Origin: Acidobacteriota bacterium
GTDB lineage: Bacteria; Acidobacteriota; Thermoanaerobaculia; Thermoanaerobaculales; Sulfomarinibacteraceae
Assembly: GCA_024641545.1 (NCBI GenBank)
Contig: JAHECW010000012.1
Location: 1-50,934, forward strand
Direction: 5' to 3'
Length of the DNA: 50,934 bases
A program made the translations under genes and the position numbers. Numbering within the stretch: position 1 is the stretch's first letter; every line of letters begins with the position of its first letter. The notes beneath the pieces were generated by a model, which was not told the DNA's origin, searched no databases, and saw only the letters and a list, made by a program, of their open reading frames with translations. Shown here in pieces: positions 16,024-24,003 of the stretch.

Positions 16024-16920
16024 ATGGAGGACGCACGCACGATTATCCTGCCGCCCGAAGCAGCAATGGGCGATGACCTCGGGTTGCGACAGATGCTCGA
16101 GTTCTTCGCCGAATGCACCGGCACCCGGTGGACCGAGCTCGCAATTCGAACGCGGGACCAGGAGCGCCTGATCACCGTCGGCAAACCGACCGCCACGTCG
16201 GTGTCGGTGGAGATGACCCTCGACGAGGGGATTGCAGCGGTGGTGACCCTGGCCGGGGAAACCCCGCCGAACGAGCGCGTCCTCGGTCTTTTCGCAGCCA
16301 ATCTCGGCCGCGAGCTCGAGCGTCTCCGTCTCCTGGCGGAATCCGAGCTCCTGCAGAGCGCGGCCAACTCGGCTGATGCCGCGCTGCTGATCTTCGGCGC
16401 CTCCGGGAACATCCTGTTCGCGAACCACCGCGCCGATGCGCTGATCTCGAAGCAGACCGAGAACGAGCTGACGGTCGGCTGGAAGACGCAGCACCCACAA
16501 CCGCTCTTTCGCCTGCTCTGCGCCAAGGCGGCCGACGTCATCGACGCCGGCCCGGGCGAACCGTGGCGAGACTGGGTCGAGGTGTCGGACGGCAGCGAGC
16601 TGACCATCGAGATGGTCCTGCTGGAGAGCGACGGCGGGGAGTTCGGACCATCGGTGATGGCGATTCTCCGTGAGGTTGCGGGACCACCGGACCAGCGAGT
16701 CGACGAGTTTGCCGCCCTCCATCAGCTCAGCCCCCGCGAGCAGGAAGTGCTTCGGCTTCTCGTTCAAGGTCACGACACCGCCGGCCTCGCCGAACGCCTC
16801 GGGATCAGTCCCCACACGATTCGAGATCATCTCAAGAATGTCTTTCGCAAGACCTCGACGCGCTCGAGGAGCGAACTTCTCAGCGCCCTGGCCGGCGCCG
16901 GGAACCACGTCCCGGGCTGA
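16024..16920 (+). CDS. LuxR-family transcriptional regulator with PAS-like sensor region
   Basis: 298 residues. The last ~65 residues form a GerE/LuxR helix-turn-helix: LSPREQEVLRLLVQGHDTAG, LAERLGISPHTIRDHLKNVF. A central region (~110-200; ALLIFGASGNILFANHRADALI) looks like a PAS fold that could bind a ligand. The N-terminal ~95 residues resemble a GAF-like input, with low confidence. There is no receiver domain. The ATG at 16024 was chosen over TTG 16012 because of the promoter position. It is divergent from ffh and 66 bases upstream of a secreted protein it might regulate (inference). Confidence 0.8.
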   Translation: MEDARTIILPPEAAMGDDLGLRQMLEFFAECTGTRWTELAIRTRDQERLITVGKPTATSVSVEMTLDEGIAAVVTLAGETPPNERVLGLFAANLGRELERLRLLAESELLQSAANSADAALLIFGASGNILFANHRADALISKQTENELTVGWKTQHPQPLFRLLCAKAADVIDAGPGEPWRDWVEVSDGSELTIEMVLLESDGGEFGPSVMAILREVAGPPDQRVDEFAALHQLSPREQEVLRLLVQGHDTAGLAERLGISPHTIRDHLKNVFRKTSTRSRSELLSALAGAGNHVPG

Positions 16921-16986
16921 GAAAGCGGAGCTCGCGGCCCGATGATCTACAATATGGAGACCAGGAACGACACTGGAGGTGTCCCT

Positions 16987-17742
16987 ATGCGGCGCGTCTT
17001 CGCCCTCTCGGCTGTCATTTGCGTACTCATCGTCGCTCAGATCGCGAGCGCGAGCGGCTATGTCGTGATCCTCAAGAACGGCCACAAGATCCGCTGCAAG
17101 GAAGTCATGGAAGTCGTGGGCGACATGGCTTACATCACCCTTGTGACCGGCACCGTAACCAGCTACCCCCTCACCCAGATCAATCTCATCGAAACCGAGA
17201 GATACAACCAGCAGGGCCTCGGGGACGCGGTCGAGATCGAGGAGCTGTCCATCATCAACGAGGTGCTTCCAACGCCGACGCCGAGGGGACCTCTCGGCAA
17301 CTTCGTGACCCTCGACTCCATGGAGCGGAACCCGGAGTTGAAAACCAATCTGGCCCCGACCGCGACTCCGACTCCGGGAATCCGGCTCCAGACCTACCCC
17401 TATCACGACGAGCGGGTGACCCGCGCCTTCGAAAAGGTCTTCAACGACGAGAAGCTCTACCTCTACCACACCAGCGGCGGGACAAAGCAGGGGTACTTCT
17501 TCGTCCAGGCCGTAACCGACTCCGAGGAGGAGGTCTTCCACGCGCTGGAGACGGTGTGCCACGCATTCTTCCTGATCCGTGCAGCGGATCCTACGATCGC
17601 TCCGGAGGTCGTCGAGCTGCAGATGGTTCAGACCTCGCGAAAAGCCGCCGGGACGTTCAGAATCACCCCCGAAGACGCCGCGGGGCTGCTCAACGGCACC
17701 ACCTCGGTGCAGAACTTCTACATCAGGAACGTGATCTTCTGA
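16987..17742 (+). CDS. Secreted protein of unknown function with SH3-like N-terminal segment
   Basis: 251 residues. The signal peptide MRRVFALSAVICVLIVAQIA ends at an SA|SG-type site, and GGAGGT lies before the ATG at 16987. Residues ~25-70 (YVVILKNGHKIRCKEVMEVV, ITLVTGTVTSYPLTQINLIE) match a small beta-rich pattern common in exported acidobacterial proteins. A Pro/Thr-rich spacer (PTPTPRGP, APTATPTPG) separates it from a C-terminal domain (~140-251) that I do not recognise. TACAAT at 16948-16953 is a possible -10 box. Probably periplasmic or envelope-associated; function unknown. Confidence 0.75.
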   Translation: MRRVFALSAVICVLIVAQIASASGYVVILKNGHKIRCKEVMEVVGDMAYITLVTGTVTSYPLTQINLIETERYNQQGLGDAVEIEELSIINEVLPTPTPRGPLGNFVTLDSMERNPELKTNLAPTATPTPGIRLQTYPYHDERVTRAFEKVFNDEKLYLYHTSGGTKQGYFFVQAVTDSEEEVFHALETVCHAFFLIRAADPTIAPEVVELQMVQTSRKAAGTFRITPEDAAGLLNGTTSVQNFYIRNVIF

Positions 17743-18076
17743 GGTCAGCGCTCGCTTCGCTCGCTGTGACAAGGTGAGCGCTCCCTGCGGTCGCTGTCAG
17801 TGCTCGCTTCGCTCGCTGTGAGGGGTGAGGAAGTGAGAAGTCAAACCGCTCCATCGTGACCGTCTCGGCTCCCGATCTTCTCACCGTCTGACCCTCTCAC
17901 CTTCTAACCTCCTGACCTCCCAATGCAGCGGAGCCGCAACCAAAATTGACCCGGAAGGCGAGAATTCTCCGCTCGAAAAATCGCTCGTAAGCCTTATAAT
18001 TGAAATACCTTACGGATGCGACGCTGGATTGAGCTTCGAATTTTCGAAGTTGTTGAAGTGTAAGTGGCTAACTTCC
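17743..18076. other. Repeat-rich 334-base spacer with an AT-rich island
   Basis: From 17744 there are three ~25-base units built on GCTCGCTTCGCTCGCTGT, then GGTGAGGAAGTGAGA (17824-17838), then a run of CTCACC/CTGACC octamer-like units (17878-17924). The 17940-18060 part is unusually AT-rich. It contains TATAAT (17995-18000) flanked by CGTAAG and CTTACG, and the palindrome CTTCGAA-TT-TTCGAAG (18034-18049). No credible gene is seen; a small RNA is possible but unproven. Confidence 0.55.
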
Positions 18077-19252
18077 TTACCCTTCACTCTTAACTCTCAA
18101 GCCCCCCTCTCCACTCTGCAGTCGCGGCGCCACGACAAACCACGTCACCGCCACGACTACGGAGAACCCGGCGGCGACCAGAAAGGAACCGGAACCACCC
18201 AGCGCTCCGTAGAGCGGACCGGCGGCGGCGGTTCCGACCACGATTCCGAGACCGAAGACAAGTCCGGAGTACAGCGCCTGGGCATTCCGACGCGCGCCGG
18301 CGGGCACCAGCCGTTGGACCAATTGAACCCCGGCCAGATGCGCCACGGCGAAGGTCAGGGCGTGGCCGAGCTGGGCAACCACGAGGATCGGCAGGGTCGG
18401 CGGCAACGCCAGAAGAAGCCAGCGGACGGGTGTCATCCCGAGGGCGAGTCCGAGCAGAGCACGCAGCCCGAGCCGTCGTTGCAGGCTCGCTCCCTTGACG
18501 AACGCAACCATCTCGGCGAGGACCGCGAGGGACCACAGTCCGGCCACCATCCCGGTCCCGACCCCGTGTTCGCCGAGGTGGATCGAAAAAAACGCATAGT
18601 AGGGCCCGTGCGCGACCTGGTGCAGAGTCAGAACAACGAGAAGGACCCACACCGCGCCCTCGAGCGACGTACCGTCCCCCCCGCCGTGCCTGGGCCGCGC
18701 CTCACCTTCGAGGGTCAGAGCGACGAGACCGAGGAGGCCCAACGACACCACCAGCGCGAGCGGGAAGCGATCGAAACGGCCGCCGCGGAGGAGGATCGCG
18801 GTCAGCGTCGCGCAGGCGATGAACCCCGCCGAACCCCACCAACGAACGAATCCATACCCCTTCGCCGGAGGCCGTTCCAGGACCGCGGCCTCGACCAGCG
18901 GCAACACGGTTCCGTACCCGAGTCCCATCACCAGAAAGGCAAACCCCAGCAACCACGGATTCACCGCAACCAACACCACCGCCGCAGCGGCGACCGAAAG
19001 CGACATGTGCACGCTGAGCATCCCGAAGAACCAGCCGCCCCTGTCGATCCATCGCCCGAGAAAGGGAGCGTAGCCGAGCTTGGCGAGGGAGAAAGCAGCG
19101 GTCACCAGGCCCACCGCCACGGCGCCGAGCCCACGCTGGGTCAGAAACGGCCCGAGGAACGGCAGCACCACTCCGAGCACGGCGAAGTAACAGGCATAGA
19201 ACGCTCCAGCCTGCTTTGACGGAACCGCGGTGCTCGGATAGCGTGGAGTCAT
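18077..19252 (-). CDS. MFS transporter (PPP/nucleoside-symporter-like, MFS_1_like)
   Basis: 391 residues with 12 predicted membrane segments, split 6+6. The loop after helix 2 (YAPFLGRWIDRGG) and the pattern SLAKLGYAPFLG..WWGSAGFI fit the MFS_1_like group that includes HcaT and LacY-type symporters. The substrate is unknown. The ATG at 19252 overlaps the ATG of the divergent oxidoreductase (shared CATG), and no ribosome site precedes it; a later start would cut helix 1. The C-terminal residues (RVKSEG) come from the intergenic repeat. Confidence 0.8.
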   Translation of the reverse strand: MTPRYPSTAVPSKQAGAFYACYFAVLGVVLPFLGPFLTQRGLGAVAVGLVTAAFSLAKLGYAPFLGRWIDRGGWFFGMLSVHMSLSVAAAAVVLVAVNPWLLGFAFLVMGLGYGTVLPLVEAAVLERPPAKGYGFVRWWGSAGFIACATLTAILLRGGRFDRFPLALVVSLGLLGLVALTLEGEARPRHGGGDGTSLEGAVWVLLVVLTLHQVAHGPYYAFFSIHLGEHGVGTGMVAGLWSLAVLAEMVAFVKGASLQRRLGLRALLGLALGMTPVRWLLLALPPTLPILVVAQLGHALTFAVAHLAGVQLVQRLVPAGARRNAQALYSGLVFGLGIVVGTAAAGPLYGALGGSGSFLVAAGFSVVVAVTWFVVAPRLQSGEGGLRVKSEG

Positions 19253-20594
19253 GAACGAAATCGCAATCGTCGGAGCCGGCCTCGCGGGGCTGACTGCCGC
19301 GCTCAGGCTCTCCCAAGCAGGATATCGGGTCCGGGTCTTCGAGCGCTATCCGCGTCCGGGCGGTCTCGCCCGCGCCCTCGAAGTCGGCGGTGAGCCCATC
19401 GAGGCCTTCTACCACCACATCTTCACGACCGACACCGACTACATCGCCTTTGCAGAGGAGCTCGGACTCGGCGACGAGATCGAGTGGCTGCCCTCCAAGA
19501 TGGGGATCTGGGCCGACGGCCGACTGTGGGAGTTCGGTACCCCGGCGTCGCTGCTGCGTTTCGGACCCATGGGCATCATCGACAAGCTCCGATTCGGTCT
19601 CTCGACTCTCTGGCTTCAGCGCCAGCACGACCCCCGCCCCTTTGAATCCGTGACCGCCGCCGACTGGATTCGCCGCCACCAGGGTGAACGCACCTGGCGG
19701 TCGGTCTGGGGGCCCCTGCTCTACCAGAAATTCGCCGACGACGCAGAACGGGTCGCCATGGTCTGGTTGTGGCGCAAGATCTCGCTCCGGGGCGGATCAC
19801 GGTCGAAATCCGGAATGGGCGAACGCCTCGGCTATATGCGCGGCTCGTTTATTCGGCTCGTCGAAACCCTGGTTGCGAAGATCGAGGCCGCCGGAGGGTC
19901 ATTCCACCTCACCGAGGAGGTCCGTCGCCTCGATGCGGTCGACGGCGGTTTTTCCGTCGTCACTCGACGCGGATCCCACGCCGCGGACCGGGTGTTGGTC
20001 GCTGCACCGGTCCCCGATCATCTCGCGGTGGCGGGCCATCTCCTGGCCGATGGCGAGCGCGATGCCCTCGGCCGTCTCAGAGCCACCGGGGCGATCTGCA
20101 CGATCCTCGAACTCGAACACTCCCTGACGCCTTTTTACTGGCTCAACATCGCCGATTCCGAGATGCCCTTCGGCGGCCTCATCGAGCACACCAACTACAT
20201 CCCCTCCGAGCGTTACGGCGGCCGGATCCTGCTTTACATCTCGAACTACCTCTTGACCGACCACCCGCTCTTCAAAGCAAGCAAATCGAAGGTCCTGGAG
20301 GAGTACCTCCCCCATCTCCAGCGGATCAATCCCAGCTTCGAGGCCTCGTGGATCCGCGCGAGCCACCACTTCAGGGCGGATTACGCCCAGCCGGTCGTCA
20401 GCACCGGCTATCGCGAGCAGATCCCTCCGATGCGAACCTCGGTCCCCGGGCTCTATCTCTGCACCATGGCCCAGATCTTCCCCGAAGACCGCGGTCAGAA
20501 CTACGCCATCGCCTACGGTCAGAAGGTTTCCGAACTCATGCTCGAGGATCTCGAGCGAGGTGAGGAAGTGAGAGCGTTGAGAGATGAGAGTTAG
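19251..20594 (+). CDS. FAD-dependent oxidoreductase (protoporphyrinogen oxidase/amine oxidase-like)
   Basis: 447 residues. It begins with a textbook FAD dinucleotide fold: IAIVGAGLAGLTAALRLSQA, then VFERYPRPGGLARA. Internal motifs (YHHIFTTDTDYIAF, WGPLLYQKFADDAERVAM, GSFIRLVETLVAKI) and the C-terminal FAD motif near GLYLCTMAQIFPEDRGQNYAIAYG fit the amine-oxidase/HemY-like superfamily used in heme, carotenoid or sugar-nucleotide chemistry; the substrate cannot be told. GTGGAG precedes the ATG. The last residues (RGEEVRALRDES) are encoded by the GGTGAGGAAGTGAGA repeat that also lies at 17824. Confidence 0.82.
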   Translation: MNEIAIVGAGLAGLTAALRLSQAGYRVRVFERYPRPGGLARALEVGGEPIEAFYHHIFTTDTDYIAFAEELGLGDEIEWLPSKMGIWADGRLWEFGTPASLLRFGPMGIIDKLRFGLSTLWLQRQHDPRPFESVTAADWIRRHQGERTWRSVWGPLLYQKFADDAERVAMVWLWRKISLRGGSRSKSGMGERLGYMRGSFIRLVETLVAKIEAAGGSFHLTEEVRRLDAVDGGFSVVTRRGSHAADRVLVAAPVPDHLAVAGHLLADGERDALGRLRATGAICTILELEHSLTPFYWLNIADSEMPFGGLIEHTNYIPSERYGGRILLYISNYLLTDHPLFKASKSKVLEEYLPHLQRINPSFEASWIRASHHFRADYAQPVVSTGYREQIPPMRTSVPGLYLCTMAQIFPEDRGQNYAIAYGQKVSELMLEDLERGEEVRALRDES

Positions 20595-20719
20595 ACGTTA
20601 GACGTTAGACGTTCGACGTGAGCATCCTCCTTACTCCACTCTCCTGACTCTCTTCTCGAGACTCCTAACGAGCGAGCGGAGCGAGCGCTGACCTTCTGGC
20701 CTCCTCACCTTCCAATCGT
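20559..20719. repeat. Repeat cluster downstream of the FAD oxidoreductase
   Basis: GGTGAGGAAGTGAGA (20559-20573) is followed by four 7-mers GTTAGAC/GTTCGAC (about 20590-20617), a reversed copy of the GCTCGCT element (20668-20693), and a 29-base segment (20688-20716) that is 24/29 identical to 17896-17924. The same modules lie on the far side of the MFS gene, so the MFS/FAD pair is bracketed by this family. Confidence 0.65.
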
Positions 20720-20780
20720 GTAGTACTATGAGGCCGTCTCGGCGGTCAGCTGCCGACAGACACCTTGGAGGCAGAACTCG

Positions 20781-21110
20781 ATGGCAGGAAAAGCAGTGCA
20801 AATCACCGACGCGAATTTTCAGGACACGGTACTGAATTCCGACAAGCCCGTCCTCATTGATTTTTGGGCGGTGTGGTGCGGCCCGTGCCGGGCTGTGGCC
20901 CCCATCGTCGAAGAAATCGCCGAGGAGTACGAAGGCCGGGCCGTGGTCGGCAAGATCGACGTCGACAGCAACCGCGACACCGCCATGAAGTACGGGATTC
21001 AGGCCATCCCGACTCTCTTCCTGGTCAAGGGTGGAGAGATCGTCGACAAGATCGTCGGTAACGTCGCGGACAAGAACAACATCAAAGCCAAGCTCGACGC
21101 GCTTCTTTAG
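20781..21110 (+). CDS. trxA: Thioredoxin
   Basis: 109 residues, a normal thioredoxin. The active site is WCGPC (Cys33, Cys36), with the buried Asp27 (VLIDFWAVWCGPC) and the cis-proline loop IQAIPTLFLVKGG. It is a general cytoplasmic disulfide reductase; the DsbD in this window would draw electrons from such a thioredoxin. GGAGG (20767-20771) precedes the ATG. Confidence 0.97.
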   Translation: MAGKAVQITDANFQDTVLNSDKPVLIDFWAVWCGPCRAVAPIVEEIAEEYEGRAVVGKIDVDSNRDTAMKYGIQAIPTLFLVKGGEIVDKIVGNVADKNNIKAKLDALL

Positions 21111-21289
21111 GGCGCACTGCAATCATCGGAATGGAGTATCGACTGCGCGGATCCATTCCTGTCGTGGCGCGGTGGACCGGTATTCGTCATCGCCGCGGGT
21201 CGTCCGGTCGGCTTGTCCGAGCCTGATGAATGAGACAGGATCGCATCGACCCCGACGAGCCACGGCGGAAGGCCGGAAGAGGGAGTGAC

Positions 21290-22147
21290 ATGAAGATCCG
21301 AACCGTCGGCATCGTCGGGGCCGGTCAGATGGGGGGCGGCATCGCTCACGTCGCCGCCCTCGCAGGGTTCGATGTCGTTCTCACCGATATTGATGCCGAA
21401 ATCCTCGATCAGGGCATGGCGTCCGTCGCCGCCAACCTCGACCGCCAGATCCGCCGGGGCACCGTGGATGCTGCCGAGCGGGACCGGATCCTCGGCCACA
21501 TTCAAACCAGCACGCATCTCAAGGACCACGCCCGGGCAGAGCTCGTCATCGAGTCCGCGGTGGAACGGTTGGACATCAAGGCGGAGATCTTTCGTCAGCT
21601 CGACGACAACTGTCCGGAGTCGACCATTCTGGCTTCCAATACGTCGTCGATCTCGATCACCAAGCTGGGCACGGCCAGCCGACGCCCGGACCGCGTCGTC
21701 GGGATGCACTTCATGAACCCGGCGCCGTTGATGCGCCTGGTCGAAGTGGTTCGCGGTCTCGACACCTCACCCGAGACCATCGAGGTCGTCAAGCATGTCG
21801 CGCGAACCATGGACAAGACCCCCGTCGAGTGCGCTGATCTCCCCGGTTTTGTCTCCAACCGCCTGCTCATGCCCATGATCAACGAGGCCATCGTCGCGGT
21901 GGCCGAGAACATCGCCACACCCCAGGCCGTCGATGAGGTCATGACGCTCGGCATGAACCACCCCATGGGGCCCCTCGCCCTCGCCGACCTCATCGGGCTC
22001 GACAACTGCCTCTCGGTCATGCGTACCCTCCACGGCGAACTCGGCGATCCCAAGTACCGCCCCTGCCCGCTGCTCGTCCGGATGGTCGATGCCGGCCGCC
22101 TCGGCCGCAAGTCCGGCCGCGGCTTCTTCACCTACCCGGAGGCCTGA
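21290..22147 (+). CDS. hbd: 3-hydroxybutyryl-CoA dehydrogenase
   Basis: 285 residues. NAD-binding fold VGIVGAGQMGGGIAHVAALA, SNTSSISIT, catalytic His in GMHFMNPAPLMRLVEVV, and the C-terminal domain motifs DLPGFVSNRLLMPMINEAI and GMNHPMGPLALADLIGLD. It oxidises 3-hydroxyacyl-CoA to 3-ketoacyl-CoA in beta-oxidation or the butyrate pathway. GGGAG precedes the ATG at 21290, which gives the family N-terminus. The next gene starts 4 bases after its stop. Confidence 0.94.
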   Translation: MKIRTVGIVGAGQMGGGIAHVAALAGFDVVLTDIDAEILDQGMASVAANLDRQIRRGTVDAAERDRILGHIQTSTHLKDHARAELVIESAVERLDIKAEIFRQLDDNCPESTILASNTSSISITKLGTASRRPDRVVGMHFMNPAPLMRLVEVVRGLDTSPETIEVVKHVARTMDKTPVECADLPGFVSNRLLMPMINEAIVAVAENIATPQAVDEVMTLGMNHPMGPLALADLIGLDNCLSVMRTLHGELGDPKYRPCPLLVRMVDAGRLGRKSGRGFFTYPEA

Positions 22148-22151
22148 ACCG

Positions 22152-23975
22152 GTGCTGTGTCAGCTCTGCGGCGTTGCCAACCCTGACGGTCTCGAGCACT
22201 GTCGGAACTGCGGCCAAAAACTCCTGGTCGTGTCCGGGGTTTCACAATTCGCCGACGAAACCGACGACGAAATCCTCCTCGAAGCCCAGGAACAGCTCGA
22301 CGAGCACCTTCTGGAACGGATCACCTCGCTCGAGGAGGCGGTCCGAAAAATCGGTGCGGCGGTGTCGTCGTTTGGTGATCGCATGGGTCACCTGGAGCAC
22401 TCGCTGGCGGTCGCGCACGCCGGGGTCGAGAACATCGCGAACCTCCTCGAGGAGGAGGGCGTCGTCACTCGTACCGAAATCGCGGACGGCTGGCTGCGAT
22501 CCGCCAACCGCGAGCTCACCTCGCGTGACCTGATGCGACGGCTCCGCCTGCGGCAGAGCCGGATTCTGTCGCACGCGCGCCACGACGGGCACCCGACCGA
22601 GGCGTTCTCGCGCATGCTCAAGTCCCTCGAAGCGGCTCTCCTCGACCGCGATCTCGACGCCGTGCACAACATTCTCGCCGAACTCGCAGCAGCGGCGCCC
22701 GGCAACGACGAGCTCTGGAGTTTCATCGGCGAGGCGGCGTTCTCAACCGGCAAGCCCGAGACCGCGGAAACGGCGTTTCGTCGGGTCCTCGACCTCAGAG
22801 GCCCCCACTTCGAAAGCCTGGTCTATCTCGGCAACTCCGCCGCCGATCTCGGCCACTGGGAGCAGGCGCTCGACGCCCTCGAGCGGGCCCGTGAAATGGC
22901 TCCCGAGTCGTTCCTCCCCGACTTCGCCCTCGGCGGCATCGAGCTCCGCAGGGGCAATCACCGCCGGGCGATTCACCACCTCGAGGCCAGCGTTGCCCGC
23001 GAGGAGCTCCCCCAGGCGCTCTATCTCCTCGGCAGTTCCCGCCTCCAACTCGGCGAGAGCGGCCGCGCGATCGCCGCCCTGAAGAGGGCCGTCGAACTCG
23101 ACCCGGCGTTCGAGGAGGCCATCGACCACCTCGGCGTCGCCTACCTCCGCCGGGGATGGACAAAGCTCGCTTTGGAGACCTTTCAACGGCTCGAGCGGTT
23201 GGATCCCCACCGGCTCCGCTACCGGGAAACGGTTCGGTTGCTCGCCGCCCACCCACCCAAGGGGTTGTCTCGCGGGACGGCTCGCCTCATCGAGCGCGCC
23301 GACCGGGCCCTCGCCGGAGGGCAGAGCGAGATCGCGCTCGATCTCTATGAAGCCGCCGGACGCGAGGCGCCCGAAGAGCCCTCCCTCCACGCCACCGCCG
23401 CGCTCCTGGCGTCGACCCTGGGCCGCACGCGGCGCGCGGTCGCCCTCGCCCGCCGCGCGTTCGGAGAGCAACCCGACGGTTCGCCGTTCGCGGCCGCCGC
23501 CACCACGGCGCTGCTCGAGTCCCTGCGGGCGGCCGGCAGACCGCGAGCGACCCGGCGCGTTGCCGACGCCATCTACCGCGACGGGACCGATGATTTCAGC
23601 CGCGGCATCGCGGCCTATGAGCTCGCGCTGGTGGAGTCCGAACTCAACGGCGACCTCCGCCGCGCGCGAGCGTTGGCCCGCGAAGCGTTGGAAAGCACGC
23701 CGCGGGAGCTCCGCAGTTATCCCTTGGCAGCTCTCGCGGCCATCGCGCTTCGACGTGGTCGTTTCGCCGAGGCCCGCAGCTATCTCGAGAGAGCCGCCGA
23801 GGGCCAAGAAAACACGGAAACGAGCCCCGCCGAAGGGCCCCCCGAGGCCGGTGTCGGCATCGCCGGGCAGCCATCGGCGGTCACCGGGCCCCGGCTCGAG
23901 ACCGGCATCGACCACGAATTGCTGACCCATGTCCGTCGTCTGTCGAACCTCGCGCGAGATCTCGCGCGCCGCTGA
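22152..23975 (+). CDS. Zinc-ribbon protein with coiled coil and TPR repeats
   Basis: 607 residues. The GTG start at 22152 places a zinc ribbon at the extreme N-terminus (CQLCGVANPDGLEHCRNCG). Residues ~35-115 are charged and helical, likely coiled coil. From ~165 to ~560 there are helical repeats of TPR type, clearest in LWSFIGEAAFSTGKPETAET, LVYLGNSAADLGHWEQALDA, and ALYLLGSSRLQLGESGRAIA. No enzymatic motif or membrane segment is seen. It is probably a cytoplasmic scaffold; function unknown. It is coupled to hbd (4-base gap), and the proS open frame overlaps its end, though proS probably starts downstream. Confidence 0.78.
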   Translation: MLCQLCGVANPDGLEHCRNCGQKLLVVSGVSQFADETDDEILLEAQEQLDEHLLERITSLEEAVRKIGAAVSSFGDRMGHLEHSLAVAHAGVENIANLLEEEGVVTRTEIADGWLRSANRELTSRDLMRRLRLRQSRILSHARHDGHPTEAFSRMLKSLEAALLDRDLDAVHNILAELAAAAPGNDELWSFIGEAAFSTGKPETAETAFRRVLDLRGPHFESLVYLGNSAADLGHWEQALDALERAREMAPESFLPDFALGGIELRRGNHRRAIHHLEASVAREELPQALYLLGSSRLQLGESGRAIAALKRAVELDPAFEEAIDHLGVAYLRRGWTKLALETFQRLERLDPHRLRYRETVRLLAAHPPKGLSRGTARLIERADRALAGGQSEIALDLYEAAGREAPEEPSLHATAALLASTLGRTRRAVALARRAFGEQPDGSPFAAAATTALLESLRAAGRPRATRRVADAIYRDGTDDFSRGIAAYELALVESELNGDLRRARALAREALESTPRELRSYPLAALAAIALRRGRFAEARSYLERAAEGQENTETSPAEGPPEAGVGIAGQPSAVTGPRLETGIDHELLTHVRRLSNLARDLARR

Positions 23976-24003
23976 GAAAATCGAGAGCAACGAGGAGCCA
24001 AGC

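Noticed and set aside
16015-17772. 585-codon minus-strand frame antisense to the LuxR regulator and the secreted protein
   Set aside because: It covers two genes with good starts and domain evidence on the plus strand and has no recognisable domain.
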